Shown: positions 41,985 through 50,871, counted from the stretch's first letter. The stretch: 64,000 nt of DNA from Streptomyces sp. 3214.6 (GCF_900129855.1 NZ_LT670819.1:3224001-3288000), one strand, 5' to 3'. Numbers and translations: made by a program. Notes: generated by a model not told the origin, from the sequence alone.

Positions 41985-43367
41985 GTGTCAGGAAGACTGC
42001 TGCGTCTGGCCTGTACGGTCTCGACGGCGACGCTCGCCGCACAGGCCGTCCTGGCCCCCGGACTCGCCGCGGCCGTAACGGAGCCACCGGAGCCGGGCGA
42101 ACGGACGGTGACCGCGTCGCCGACCCCGGAGCCGGACGAACCGCCGGCCGCCGAGGCGGAGACGCCGGAAACCGATGAGCGCACCGCGGCCGAGCTGCTG
42201 GTGGAGCTTCAGCGGCTGTATCGGGAGGTCGAGCGGGCGACCGAGGCCTTCAACACCACCGACGAGCAGCTCGGACGGCGGCGGGCCGAGACCGGGCGGC
42301 TGGACGCCGAGCTGGCCAAGGCCCGGCTCTCCCTGCACGACAGCCGGGGCGCGGCCGGACGGCTGGCCCGCCAGCAGTACCAGGGCAGCACCGGCATCTC
42401 CCCCTACGTACGGCTGTTGCTCGCCCGCGATCCGCAACACGCCCTCGACCAAGGGCATGTGATCGGCCGGCTGGCGCGCGAGCGGGCGGAGACGGTGGGG
42501 CGGCTGGAGAGCGGCGAACGCAAGGCCGACGGGCTGGCGCGCAGGGCCCGCGCCGCGCTCGACGACCAACTCACCCTCGCCGAGCGCGCGAAGAAGGAGC
42601 GGGACGACGTTCGCCGGCGCCTCGACGACGTCGAGGAACTCCTCGCCTCCCTCACGACCGAGCAGCTCACCGCCCTCGCCGAGCTGGAGAAGAAGAGCAT
42701 CGCCCAGGCCCAGAAAAAGCTCACGACACCCGGCGCACCCGGTGCCCCCGGCGCGCTCGATGTGTCCGGTGCGCTCGATGTGTCCGATGCACCCGGTGCA
42801 CTCGGTGCCCTTGGTGCACTCGGTGCCTCCGGTGCGCCCGGTGCATCCGGTGCGCCCCGTACATCCGGTGCGGCCGGTGCGGCCGGTGCGCCTGGCACAA
42901 CCAGTGCGCCCGGTGTGCTCGGTGTGCTCGGTGTGGAGTGGGGGCCGTCGGCGGAGGGGGCGCGGGCCGTGCGGTATGCCGTGGGGCAGATCGGCAAGCC
43001 GTATGAATGGGGTGCCGAGGGCCCGAGGTCGTACGACTGCTCAGGGCTGACGTCCGAGGCCTGGGGGCACGCCGGGACGACGATCCCCCGCACCAGCGAG
43101 GAGCAGTGGGCGCGGCTGACGAGGATCCCGCTGACGCGGCTGCGCCCCGGCGACCTGGTGATCTACTTCCCTGAGGCCACCCACGTGGCGATGTACCTGG
43201 GCGGGGGCATGGTGATCCAGGCGCCGAGGACGGGCGAGAAGGTCAAGGTGACTTCGATCGCGGCCCAGCCGGTGCTCGGGGCCGTACGGCCTGACCCGGA
43301 GGGGAAGCCGCTGGGCCGCTACGAGCCGCCACGGATTCGTCAGGCTCCGGCGACCGATGTCAGGTAG
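41985..43367 (+). CDS. secreted NlpC/P60 peptidoglycan hydrolase with collagen-like linker
   Basis: A 460-residue RipA/PcsB-like hydrolase. GTG at 41985 has the strong RBS GCGGAGGTGA. A signal peptide (LLRLACTVSTATLAAQAVLAPGLAAAV) precedes a Pro/Glu-rich stretch, then a long coiled coil (about residues 70-245: ELLVELQRLYREVERATEAF ... EELLASLTTEQLTALAELEKK). Residues about 250-317 are Gly-X-Y repeats. The C-terminal NlpC/P60 domain has the catalytic Cys in SYDCSGLTSEAW and His in ATHVAMYLGGG. It cleaves D-Glu-mDAP peptide bonds in the family. Its end overlaps the convergent flavoprotein gene by 28 bp. Confidence 0.9.
   Translation: MSGRLLRLACTVSTATLAAQAVLAPGLAAAVTEPPEPGERTVTASPTPEPDEPPAAEAETPETDERTAAELLVELQRLYREVERATEAFNTTDEQLGRRRAETGRLDAELAKARLSLHDSRGAAGRLARQQYQGSTGISPYVRLLLARDPQHALDQGHVIGRLARERAETVGRLESGERKADGLARRARAALDDQLTLAERAKKERDDVRRRLDDVEELLASLTTEQLTALAELEKKSIAQAQKKLTTPGAPGAPGALDVSGALDVSDAPGALGALGALGASGAPGASGAPRTSGAAGAAGAPGTTSAPGVLGVLGVEWGPSAEGARAVRYAVGQIGKPYEWGAEGPRSYDCSGLTSEAWGHAGTTIPRTSEEQWARLTRIPLTRLRPGDLVIYFPEATHVAMYLGGGMVIQAPRTGEKVKVTSIAAQPVLGAVRPDPEGKPLGRYEPPRIRQAPATDVR
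42732..42935 (+). repeat. 9-bp repeats encoding a collagen-like Gly-X-Y linker
   Basis: The linker of the NlpC/P60 protein is made of degenerate 9-bp units of the form GGTGCxCyC encoding GAP, GAL, GAS, GAA and GVL triplets. About 22 consecutive triplets run in register, with Gly in first position in nearly all. Confidence 0.85.
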
Positions 43368-44593
43368 GCGGCCGTCTTGTCGGGCTCGTAGAAGAAGTTC
43401 TCGAAGTCGGCCGGGTCGTTGAAGGCGTTGGCGAAACGATCAGCCACGGGCGGCAGCTGCCCGGCCGCGCCCAGTAGGTTGACGATGTGCTCCGGCGGCG
43501 GCGCCAGCATCGCGTTGGTCCACTTGGTGACGTGCTGAGCCGTCTCCCAGTACCGGTCGAAGGTGGCCTGCATCCACTCCTCGTCGAACTCCTTCTCCCC
43601 CTGCTCGAGGATCGACGCGAGATACGCGGCGGCGCACTTGGACGCCGAGTTGGAGCCCTGCCCGGTGATCGGGTCGTTCGCGACGACGACGTCGGCGACG
43701 CCGAGCACCAGGCCGCCGCCGGGCAGCCGGCCGACGGGGTTGCGCACGGTGGGCGCGTAGCGGCCGGACAGCGTGCCGCCGGCGTCGGTCAGTTCGGCCT
43801 TGGTGGCCCGCGCGTACTCCCAGGGCGTGAACTTCTCCATGAGCTCCAGGGTCAGGGAGAGGTGTTCCGCCGGGTCCTTGACGCCGTTGAAGGCGTCCAG
43901 CGGGCCGCCGGGTATGCCCTCCCAGAAGAGGATGTCGGCGCGACCGGAGGTGGTGAGCGTCGGCATGACGAAGAGCTCGCCGACGCCGGGCACGAGGTTG
44001 CAGCGGACCGCCTCCAGGTCCGGGTGCTCCGGGCGCGGGCCCAGGCCGTGGACGTAGGAGACGGCGAGGGCGCGCTGCGGCTCGCCGTAGGGGGAGCGCT
44101 GCGGGTCGCGGCCGAACATCTGGACGAGCTCGCCCTTGCCGGCCGAGACCAGGACCAGGTCGTAGGCGCGGGAGAAGTAGTCGAGGTCGGAGACCGCCGC
44201 GCCGTGGATGACGAGCTGGCCGCCGCGCTGGGCGAACATCTCCATCCAACCCGCCATCTTCACCCGCTGGTCGACGGACTGCGCGTACCCGTCGAGGCGG
44301 CCCACCCAGTCGATCGCGCGCTGCGTCGGGCCCGGGTCGTGCGAGCCGGGGGCCGCGACCGAGACGCCGAGGCCTCCGATCTTCGGGGCCTGCTGCTCCC
44401 AGAAGTTCAGCTGGAGGTCGCGCTCGTGCTGCAGGGCGGTGTGGAACATGCACTGTGTCGACATGACCCGGCCGGAGCGGATCTCGTCCGCGGTCCGGTT
44501 CGACATCAGGGTGACCTCGTACCCGTGCGACTGGAGGCCGAGGGCGAGCTGGAGACCGGACTGGCCGGCTCCGACGACGAGTATCTTCCGCAT
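43340..44593 (-). CDS. FAD-dependent monooxygenase, styrene monooxygenase StyA-like
   Basis: A 417-residue flavoprotein. The N-terminal FAD dinucleotide motif is ILVVGAGQSGLQLALGLQSHGYEVTL, and the StyA-like body includes RSGRVMSTQCMFHTALQHERDL, YDLVLVSAGKGELVQMFGRD and the late FAD motif VVVANDPITGQGSNSASK. Enzymes of this class need a separate flavin reductase, which is not in view. It is the last gene of the conservon operon, starting 24 bp after the GTPase gene. In other conservons this position is often taken by a P450, so an oxidative output is a recurring theme. Confidence 0.88.
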   Translation of the reverse strand: MRKILVVGAGQSGLQLALGLQSHGYEVTLMSNRTADEIRSGRVMSTQCMFHTALQHERDLQLNFWEQQAPKIGGLGVSVAAPGSHDPGPTQRAIDWVGRLDGYAQSVDQRVKMAGWMEMFAQRGGQLVIHGAAVSDLDYFSRAYDLVLVSAGKGELVQMFGRDPQRSPYGEPQRALAVSYVHGLGPRPEHPDLEAVRCNLVPGVGELFVMPTLTTSGRADILFWEGIPGGPLDAFNGVKDPAEHLSLTLELMEKFTPWEYARATKAELTDAGGTLSGRYAPTVRNPVGRLPGGGLVLGVADVVVANDPITGQGSNSASKCAAAYLASILEQGEKEFDEEWMQATFDRYWETAQHVTKWTNAMLAPPPEHIVNLLGAAGQLPPVADRFANAFNDPADFENFFYEPDKTAAYLTSVAGA

Positions 44594-44617
44594 GCGGGGG
44601 ACTCTCCTTGAGGGGCC

Positions 44618-45262
44618 TTACTCGGGGGTTTCGTCGAGCGCGTGGCCCACCAGGGCCAGCAGAGTCTCGATCACCGAGATCCGGCGCCGCGCGTCCATGA
44701 TCATGACAGGTATGTGCGCGGGGATCGTCAGCGCCTCCCGCACGTCCTCCGGCTCGAACAGCTCGCTGCCGTCGAAGTGGTTGACGGCGACGACGTACGG
44801 CAGTCCGCAGCTCTCGAAGTAGTCCAGCGCGGGGAAGCAGTCCTTCAGGCGGCGGGTGTCGGCCAGGACGACGGCGCCGATCGCGCCGCGCACCAGGTCG
44901 TCCCACATGAACCAGAACCGCTGCTGGCCCGGCGTGCCGAACAGGTAGAGCACCAGGTCGTCGTCGAGCGTGAGACGGCCGTAGTCCATGGCGACCGTGG
45001 TGGTGGTCTTCTCCGGGGTACCGGTGAGGTCGTCGGTCTCCTCGCTGGCCTCGGTCATCAGCGCCTCCGTCTGGAGGGGCTCGATCTCCGAGACGGTGCC
45101 GACGAGGGTGGTCTTGCCGACGCCGAAGCCGCCCGCCACCACGATCTTGGTGGCGATGGGGGCCCGGGTGCGGTCCGTCTGCCAGGGCTGCAACGTCTCG
45201 TCGGGCTCGGGCTCGACGAACGGGGAGACGCCACGAGCGGCGTCAGAGACGACGGAGTCCAC
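44618..45262 (-). CDS. cvnD: conservon small GTPase (CvnD)
   Basis: A 214-residue MglA/Ras-like GTPase. P-loop GGFGVGKTTLVG (about residues 44-55), a switch-II-like FGTPGQQRFWFMWDDLVRGA (Gln after PG) and the guanine-specificity NHFDG near residue 163. It starts at GTG 45262, overlapping the DUF742 gene by 20 bp. In Streptomyces conservons this protein associates with CvnA-C as a membrane complex resembling a eukaryotic-type GPCR system. Confidence 0.93.
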   Translation of the reverse strand: MDSVVSDAARGVSPFVEPEPDETLQPWQTDRTRAPIATKIVVAGGFGVGKTTLVGTVSEIEPLQTEALMTEASEETDDLTGTPEKTTTTVAMDYGRLTLDDDLVLYLFGTPGQQRFWFMWDDLVRGAIGAVVLADTRRLKDCFPALDYFESCGLPYVVAVNHFDGSELFEPEDVREALTIPAHIPVMIMDARRRISVIETLLALVGHALDETPE

Positions 45263-45677
45263 TCAGCACCCTTTCCAGCAGAGCGCGGTCGGGACGGCCC
45301 GTACCGTGAGCGGTACCGGTGCCGTACACACGGATCCTTCCCTGGTCCGCGAGGTCGCTGAGGAGCACCCGGACCACGCCGAGCGGCATCTTCAGCAGCG
45401 CGGCGATCTCCGCCACCGTGCGCATACGGCGGCACAGTTCGACGATGGCCCGCAGTTCCGGCATGACCGTGGACTTGAGGGAACCATTCGTCAGCTCACG
45501 ACGCTCCTCCGGGGCTTCGAGGGCCGCCACGAAGGTCTCCACCAGCAGGAGGTGTCCGAAGCGGGTGCGGCCGCCGGTGAGCGAGTAGGGGCGCACGCGG
45601 GCCGGCTTGCGGTCGCCGCCACGGACGGGGAGTTGCTGCCTGGCGGGCTGCGGCGGCTGCGGGGCGGCGGCGCTCAT
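45243..45677 (-). CDS. cvnC: DUF742 protein (CvnC)
   Basis: A 144-residue winged-helix DUF742 protein: VRPYSLTGGRTRF near the N-terminus, then RAIVELCRRMRTVAEIAALLKMPLGVVRVLLSDLADQGRIRV. It is the third conservon gene, overlapping CvnB by 4 bp (ATGA) and CvnD by 20 bp. DUF742 proteins are part of the conservon complex; direct DNA binding is not established. Confidence 0.93.
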   Translation of the reverse strand: MSAAAPQPPQPARQQLPVRGGDRKPARVRPYSLTGGRTRFGHLLLVETFVAALEAPEERRELTNGSLKSTVMPELRAIVELCRRMRTVAEIAALLKMPLGVVRVLLSDLADQGRIRVYGTGTAHGTGRPDRALLERVLSGLRRL

Positions 45678-46177
45678 CGGACGATCCCCGTCGTCGTGGA
45701 CTCCAGGGACTGTCGTAGTTCGCTGCGGAGTTCCGGGGTCAGGACGTGGCCGGCGCGGCCCACGAAGAGGGCCATGTGGTACGCCACCACGCTCATGTCG
45801 CAGTCGGCGGAGCCGTGCACGCCGAGGAGGGAGCCGTCGCTGATCGACATGACGAACAGGCTGCCCTCGTCCATCGCGACCATGGTGTGCTTGACCCCGC
45901 CGAAGGCGATGAGCTTGGCGGCGCCGAGGGTGAGGCTGCCGATGCCGGAGACGATGGTGGCGAGGTCGGCGGATGAGCCGCGTGGGCCGGACGGTTTGAT
46001 CTCGCGGGACTGGCGTGCCTCGTCGTTACGGCCTGGGTCCGAGGAGAGCAGGAGCAGGCCGTCGGAGGAGACGACGGCGACGGACTGGATGCCGGGTACT
46101 TCCTCCACGAGGTTGGTCAACAGCCAGTGCAGGTTACGGGCTTCACTGCTCAGTCCGAAGGTACTGGGCGCGGTCAA
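45674..46177 (-). CDS. cvnB: roadblock/LC7 domain protein (CvnB)
   Basis: A 167-residue roadblock/LC7 protein, the likely GTPase-regulating partner of CvnD. Signature SEARNLHWLLTNLVEEVPGIQSVAVVSSDGLLL, later LGAAKLIAFGGVKHTMVAMDEGSLFVMSISDGSLLGVH. TTG at 46177 is the best start: GGAGG is nine bases upstream, and the TTGA overlap couples it to the CvnA stop. It is longer than typical CvnB because of an insert of about 20 residues after LLLSSDPG (NDEARQSREIKPSGPRG). The very long open frame upstream is only a shadow of cvnA. Confidence 0.92.
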   Translation of the reverse strand: MTAPSTFGLSSEARNLHWLLTNLVEEVPGIQSVAVVSSDGLLLLSSDPGRNDEARQSREIKPSGPRGSSADLATIVSGIGSLTLGAAKLIAFGGVKHTMVAMDEGSLFVMSISDGSLLGVHGSADCDMSVVAYHMALFVGRAGHVLTPELRSELRQSLESTTTGIVR

Positions 46178-49020
46178 CTGCTTGCCTCCTCGACTGTGCC
46201 CCCCGTGTCTTCTTCGGCGTGTGCGTGTGCTTCTTGAGCTCTTTGCGGTGCGTGGGGCGCCGGAACCTTGTTCTGGCCCGTGCGCTCGGCGATTTCCGCT
46301 TCTACGTCGCGGTAGCCGGCCTCCGCACCCCTGCGGAAGCCGCCCAGACGGCGGCGGAGGGCGTCCGCGTCGACGGAGCCGGTCCGCTGGCGCGGAGTGT
46401 GTGCGGGTGTCGTGATCTTGGGGGTGCGCTTGGGAAGGCCCTTGTCGGTGAGCGGCTCGTCCGAGGGGCGCGTGTGTTCCGCCTCGGCTTCGCCATCGGC
46501 CGATTCGCTCCCATACGCACCGGCCGTACTGCTGTCGTCGCCGGCTGCGGGCGGCCCTTGTGAGGCGTTCTCGCCGTCGACGACCGCGGGTTCGGCGGCC
46601 CCTGGTTCGGGGGCTCCGGGTTCGGGGGCTCCGGGTTCGGGGGTGGCGGGTTCGGGGGTGGCGGTGGTCCGCTCCCCCGCCGTCGCGTCCCGCGGGGATG
46701 GCAGGAGCAGTTCCATCGTCGTCTCGGCCGGGGTGTCGACCGGGGCCTGCGACCTGCGTACCGCCTGTTCCGCCAGGGCGACCAGGGGATCCGGCTGCTT
46801 CGAACGGCCGGGCAGGACATTGGAGTTGGCCTCCGCGTCCGCGCCGGGCAGGGTGAGCGCCTGGGCGGTCGCGGCGGCCGGGGCCGTCGACGGGATCGCG
46901 GCGGTGGGGGCGGTGGCGAGGAGCGGGGCGGGCAGGACGACGACCGCCGCCACCCCGCCCTGCTTCTGCTCGCGCAACCGCACCCGCACCCCGTGCCGGT
47001 GGGCGAGCCGGGCCACCACGTACAGGCCGAGGCCGAGGCCGTCCTCGCCCTCCTGGTCGTACGGCGTCTCCGGGTCGAACTCGGCGAGGCGGGCGTTGAG
47101 CCGCTCCAGGCGGTCGGCCGTGATCCCGATGCCCTCGTCCTGGACGGAGAGCATGACCTCGCCGTTCTCCAGGAGCCAGCCGGAGACCTCGACGGGCAGG
47201 TCGGGCGGGGAGAACGAGGTGGCGTTCTCCATGAGTTCGGCAAGCAGATGGGAGAGGTCGTCGGCGGCAAAACCCGCCACGTGGGCGTGCGGGGGCAGCG
47301 CCGAGATACGGACCCGCTCGTAGCGCTCGATCTCGCTGACCGCCGCGCGGACCACGTCCACCAGCGGGATCGCGCCCGCGTGCTGCTGGACGTGTTCCGT
47401 GCCGGCCAGGACCAGCAGGTTCTCGCTGTGGCGGCGCATGACCGTGGCGAAGTGGTCGAGCTTGAAGAGGGTGGCCAGGCGGTCCGGGTCCTGTTCGCGC
47501 TCCTCCAGGCCCTCGATGACCGCGAGTTGGCGCTCCACGAGGCCGAGGGTGCGCAGGGCGAGGTTGACGAAGGTGCCACTGATGCTGTCGCGCAGGCCGT
47601 CCAGCTTGGCCGCGGAGTCGGCGAGTTCGGCGCGCAGTTCCTCGCGGGCGTCGGCCATCCGCTGGCGCTGGCCGACGAGGTGCTTGCGGTCGGACTCCAG
47701 GGTGGTGACGCGCTCGTGCACGGCCACGGCGTGCTCGTGCAGCGCGTTGACGGAGCGGACGACCTGGGCGAACTCGTCGTTGCGGCCGGTGAACCGGACC
47801 GGTTCCTCGGCCGCCGGGTTCTCGGCCTCGGCCAGCCGCGCCGATCCCCGGCGCAGCACGGACAGCGGGCGGGTGAGGCTGCGGGCCAGGCCCGTGGCGA
47901 TGACGATCGCCAGCAGCATCAGGGCCCCGAGGAGGGTGACGCGCAGCTCCAGGTCGGTGACGTCGTCGTCCCGGAGCTGGGCGAGGTCCTCGGTGCGGTG
48001 GTTGTACAGGGAGGACTCGACGCCGCGCATCAGGTCGACGCGGGCCGAGAGCGCGGCGTCCAGCTTCTTGACGCCGGTGTCGAGTTCGTGACCGCTCAGC
48101 GTCGGCTGGTCGGTGAGGGAGGCGAGGTAGGCCTCGGCCGTGTCGACGTCGCCGCCGGTGACGGTGGAGTCGTAGGAGGACACCGCCTCCGGCGGCGCGC
48201 CCTCCCGGAAGTCGGCGAGGGCCGCGTCGGAGCGCAGCCGGGCCTGCTGCGCGGCGGCGGTGAGGGCGTCGCGCTGCTTGGTGTCGGCTTCGGTGGAGAC
48301 CTTCTCGGTGGTCGTCCGGCCGGTGACGGGGTCGTAGTCGGTCTCGGTGGTCGTCGGCACGTTGAGCGCCGCGAGCAGCAGTCCCCGGGCCGCGGAGGCC
48401 TGCTGGACGGCCGTGTCGAGCTCGGCGAGGGCGTATGCGCCGGAGCCGGCGCGCGGCGGCATCTGCTCGGCCAGCCGGTCGACGAGGACGTGGAGCGCGG
48501 CGACGGCCTCGGAGTACGCCTGGTGCGCCTGGAGCGCCGTGCTCTTGCCGGTGAGGGCCGACTGCCGTACGGCGGGGACGGCGGCGAGGGCCTTGCGCAG
48601 CGCTTCGGAGACGTCCGTCTCGGTGGTCAGTTCGCTCGTCTGCCGGTCCACGCGGGCGCTGCCCTGCGTGGAGGGCGCCTTTGACTTGGCGCGGCCGGCC
48701 GCGACGTAGGCGGTGACCTCGTCGCGTTCGTCCGCCAGGGACTGGGCGAGGGCGAGGGCGTCCTGGGTCTGTTCGGCGAGGGTGACCAGGTCCTGGGAGT
48801 CCTTCAGCTGCCCGGAGGCGGCGAGGATCGAGGGGGCGCCGGCCCCGGCGACGGCGGCGGCCACCACGGCCACCGCGACGATCAGCCGGTTGCGTACGTG
48901 GGTGGGGCGGCCCTTGCCGACGGGGGTGCGCTCCGCGCCCCCCTCGGAGGCCGTCTGCCTGCCTGTACGCCGAGGCCGCGTCTTCTGCACCGGTGCTCGC
49001 ATTCCTGACTCGTGCTCCAT
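46174..49020 (-). CDS. cvnA: conservon sensor histidine kinase-like protein (CvnA)
   Basis: A 948-residue membrane sensor. First helix RLIVAVAVVAAAVAGAGAPSIL, a large extracytoplasmic nitrate-sensor-like (NIT) region rich in helices, a second helix LLGALMLLAIVIATGLARSL, HAMP-like SLTRPLSVLRRGSARLAEAE, then an HATPase domain with LAELMENATSFSPPD (N box), VQDEGIGI (G1) and GLGLGLYVVARLAHRHGV (G2). The usual His box is degenerate. The C-terminal 230 residues are disordered, with PEPGAPEPGAPEPG repeats. Two in-frame ATGs (49020, 49002) are possible starts. First gene of the cvnABCD-flavoprotein operon. Confidence 0.92.
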   Translation of the reverse strand: MEHESGMRAPVQKTRPRRTGRQTASEGGAERTPVGKGRPTHVRNRLIVAVAVVAAAVAGAGAPSILAASGQLKDSQDLVTLAEQTQDALALAQSLADERDEVTAYVAAGRAKSKAPSTQGSARVDRQTSELTTETDVSEALRKALAAVPAVRQSALTGKSTALQAHQAYSEAVAALHVLVDRLAEQMPPRAGSGAYALAELDTAVQQASAARGLLLAALNVPTTTETDYDPVTGRTTTEKVSTEADTKQRDALTAAAQQARLRSDAALADFREGAPPEAVSSYDSTVTGGDVDTAEAYLASLTDQPTLSGHELDTGVKKLDAALSARVDLMRGVESSLYNHRTEDLAQLRDDDVTDLELRVTLLGALMLLAIVIATGLARSLTRPLSVLRRGSARLAEAENPAAEEPVRFTGRNDEFAQVVRSVNALHEHAVAVHERVTTLESDRKHLVGQRQRMADAREELRAELADSAAKLDGLRDSISGTFVNLALRTLGLVERQLAVIEGLEEREQDPDRLATLFKLDHFATVMRRHSENLLVLAGTEHVQQHAGAIPLVDVVRAAVSEIERYERVRISALPPHAHVAGFAADDLSHLLAELMENATSFSPPDLPVEVSGWLLENGEVMLSVQDEGIGITADRLERLNARLAEFDPETPYDQEGEDGLGLGLYVVARLAHRHGVRVRLREQKQGGVAAVVVLPAPLLATAPTAAIPSTAPAAATAQALTLPGADAEANSNVLPGRSKQPDPLVALAEQAVRRSQAPVDTPAETTMELLLPSPRDATAGERTTATPEPATPEPGAPEPGAPEPGAAEPAVVDGENASQGPPAAGDDSSTAGAYGSESADGEAEAEHTRPSDEPLTDKGLPKRTPKITTPAHTPRQRTGSVDADALRRRLGGFRRGAEAGYRDVEAEIAERTGQNKVPAPHAPQRAQEAHAHAEEDTGGTVEEASS

Positions 49021-49358
49021 GGGCCGGATGTGTCGCTCCGTCAACTGGTGCGTACGTCCGGTACGATTCCCGACCCTCCCAGTGCCGGTGGGCAGGGGTC
49101 GCACATCGGTTGCCCCGCCACCCGAAGGAGTGAACATCGGAGGGGAGTTGGCGGGCAAGTTCCTCTGGCGTGTGCAGCGGCCTTGCCCGGCAGGCCGGTT
49201 GGACGTGGGCGGCGGGCTTTGACAGTATTCGCCGCCACGCCTTCCCGGAGTGCTTCATTCCTACCCAAAGCAGGCGTCTGACCTGCGGCGGTACGACTGT
49301 TCGGCACCCGATGCCAGCCTTTTGCGAAGGCTGTGAAGGGGTCGTGCAGACTGGCTGA
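49021..49358. other. divergent intergenic region, conservon / PP2C-like gene
   Basis: A 338-bp gap that must hold the promoters of the leftward conservon operon and the rightward PP2C-like gene. A TTGACA at 49219-49224 is the only consensus-like -35 hexamer, but no good -10 follows at 16-18 bp. No RNA gene, repeat or small gene was recognised. Confidence 0.5.
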
Positions 49359-50150
49359 ATGCGTACGGAACTTGTGTCGGAGGCCGGCGATCGGGCCCGC
49401 CCCAACGAGGACTTCGCGGGTATCGGACTTTCCGCCTCCGGACAGGGCGGTTCGCTCGTCCTCCTGGACGGAGTGACGCCGCCGCGGGACGGCGCGGGCT
49501 GTCTGCATTCGGTCCCCTGGTTCACCGCGCGATTGGGCGGCGCGCTGACCGAACTGACCGTTTCACTCCCGGATGTTCCGCTGGCCGAGGCGCTCGCCCT
49601 CGCCATCGCGCGTACCGCTGGGGCCCATTCCGAAACCTGTGACCTTTCTCACCCACGCACCCCACAGGCCACAGTGGCCCTGGCGCGCTGGTCGCCGGAG
49701 ACGGTCGAGTGCCTGGTCCTGTGCGACGCGACGCTGCTGCTGGCGTCCCCGGGCGGCACGGTGACCGCCGTCCAGGACGACCGGCTGGCGCGGCTGCCGC
49801 GCGCGCTGCTGAGCAGCGCCGAGGTCGTCGACGGCACGCTGCGCAACAAGGAGGGCGGGTTCTTCACGGCCGCGGCCGATCCCGCGGTGGCCGCCCGCGC
49901 GGTGGCCATGACCGTGCCGCGCGCCGAGGTGCACGCCCTGGCCGCGCTGTCGGACGGGGCCACCCGCTGGACGGAGCTCTTCCGCGAGGGCGACTGGCCG
50001 GCCCTGTTCGCCCTCCTCGGCAAGGAGGGGGCGGGGGCGCTGGTGGAACGGGTCCGGGAGCTGGAGCGGGCGGACGACGGCGCCGGGCGGGCCTTCCTGG
50101 GCGGGGCGAAGACGCACGACGACGCGACGGTGGTGCGCGTGGAGCTGTGA
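49359..50150 (+). CDS. PP2C-like serine/threonine phosphatase domain protein
   Basis: A 263-residue protein with the PP2C outline: RPNEDFAGIG (metal-binding NED-like), SLVLLDGVT in place of the usual DGMGG, ALAALSDGATRW (SDG) and a C-terminal THDDATVVRV (DD). The metal ligands are partly kept, so weak phosphatase activity or a regulatory role is possible. ATG at 49359 (MRTELVSEAGDRARPNED) is the natural start. It is divergent from the conservon operon and its 3' end abuts the repeat over the MarR stop. Confidence 0.72.
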   Translation: MRTELVSEAGDRARPNEDFAGIGLSASGQGGSLVLLDGVTPPRDGAGCLHSVPWFTARLGGALTELTVSLPDVPLAEALALAIARTAGAHSETCDLSHPRTPQATVALARWSPETVECLVLCDATLLLASPGGTVTAVQDDRLARLPRALLSSAEVVDGTLRNKEGGFFTAAADPAVAARAVAMTVPRAEVHALAALSDGATRWTELFREGDWPALFALLGKEGAGALVERVRELERADDGAGRAFLGGAKTHDDATVVRVEL

Positions 50151-50200
50151 GGCGGGGAAAGCTGAGGCGTGGGAGTTCCCGTGAGGCGGTTACGGCCGCC

Positions 50201-50266
50201 GGTTCACTTCTCCATGCCCCGGTTCACTTCTCCATGCGCCGGTTCACTTCTCCATGCCCCGGTTCA
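50201..50266. repeat. 20-bp tandem repeat spanning the MarR stop codon
   Basis: ggttcacttctccatgcccc is repeated at 50201, 50221 (one mismatch) and 50241, followed by a partial copy at 50261. Read on the minus strand each copy contains GGCATGGAGAAGTGA, i.e. Gly-Met-Glu-Lys-stop, the end of the MarR gene. Confidence 0.95.
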
Positions 50267-50768
50267 GCTGGTGCAGCAGGCGGGCCAGCTCGCCGACCTC
50301 TCTGCGGTCCCAGTCGGAGAAGTGGCTGACGTACCGCTCGCGGCGGGCGTCGCGGACCCGCCGCACCCGGGTGCGGCCCTCCTCGGTGAGGTCGACCAGC
50401 CAGGCGCGGCCGTCCGCAGGGTCGGGTTCGCGGGCGATCAGGCCGAGCTGCTCCAGGGCACGCAGTTGGCGGGACATGGTGGCCTTGCCGACGCCGATGT
50501 AGGCGGCGAGTTCCGTGGCACGCTGGCGGCCGCACTCCTCCAGCCGGACGAGGAGGCCGTAGGCGGCGGACTCCAGGTCCGGGTGGACCTCGCGGGCCAT
50601 CTCGCCCTGGTTGGCGCGGGCGCGGCGCAGCAGCACCGTGAGCTCCCGCTCCAGGGACAGGAACTCGCGGTCGTCCCGCTCCACGCCGCGCGACGACGCG
50701 TCGCCGCCCGTCTCCTCGCGGTCCTCGCGGTCGTCGTGGCCCTCGCGGTCGTCGTGGTCCTCGTGCAC
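50244..50768 (-). CDS. MarR-family transcriptional regulator
   Basis: A 174-residue regulator. A charged N-terminal extension (HDDREGHDDREDREE repeats, residues 4-20) precedes the winged helix: RQRATELAAYIGVGKATMSRQLRALEQLGLIAREPDPADGRAWLVDLTEEGRTRV. GTG at 50768 is chosen. The protein ends HQLNRGMEK at the first of three tandem stop-codon-containing repeats. It lies downstream of lon in the same direction, separated by a strong hairpin. Targets and ligand unknown. Confidence 0.88.
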   Translation of the reverse strand: MHEDHDDREGHDDREDREETGGDASSRGVERDDREFLSLERELTVLLRRARANQGEMAREVHPDLESAAYGLLVRLEECGRQRATELAAYIGVGKATMSRQLRALEQLGLIAREPDPADGRAWLVDLTEEGRTRVRRVRDARRERYVSHFSDWDRREVGELARLLHQLNRGMEK

Positions 50769-50871
50769 GTCAGCACCCCTGATGTTCGCCGGTCGCTGCC
50801 TTCGGTGCAGCTCTTAAGTATTTCGCAGGCACAGGCCAGGGGCGGTTCCCAGGCCGCTTCAGGCATGGCGA

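Noticed and set aside
43487..44611. A 374-codon plus-strand frame opposite the flavoprotein gene
   Set aside because: Codon bias is reversed and no family motif is visible; it is the antisense shadow of the StyA-like gene.
49219..49224. TTGACA as a promoter for the PP2C-like gene
   Set aside because: No acceptable -10 hexamer follows at 16-18 bp; kept only as a remark.
45674..49606. A 1310-codon frame on the minus strand containing the roadblock protein at its end
   Set aside because: It is a second frame through cvnA with Arg/Pro-rich composition; only its last 167 codons (from TTG 46177) are a real gene.
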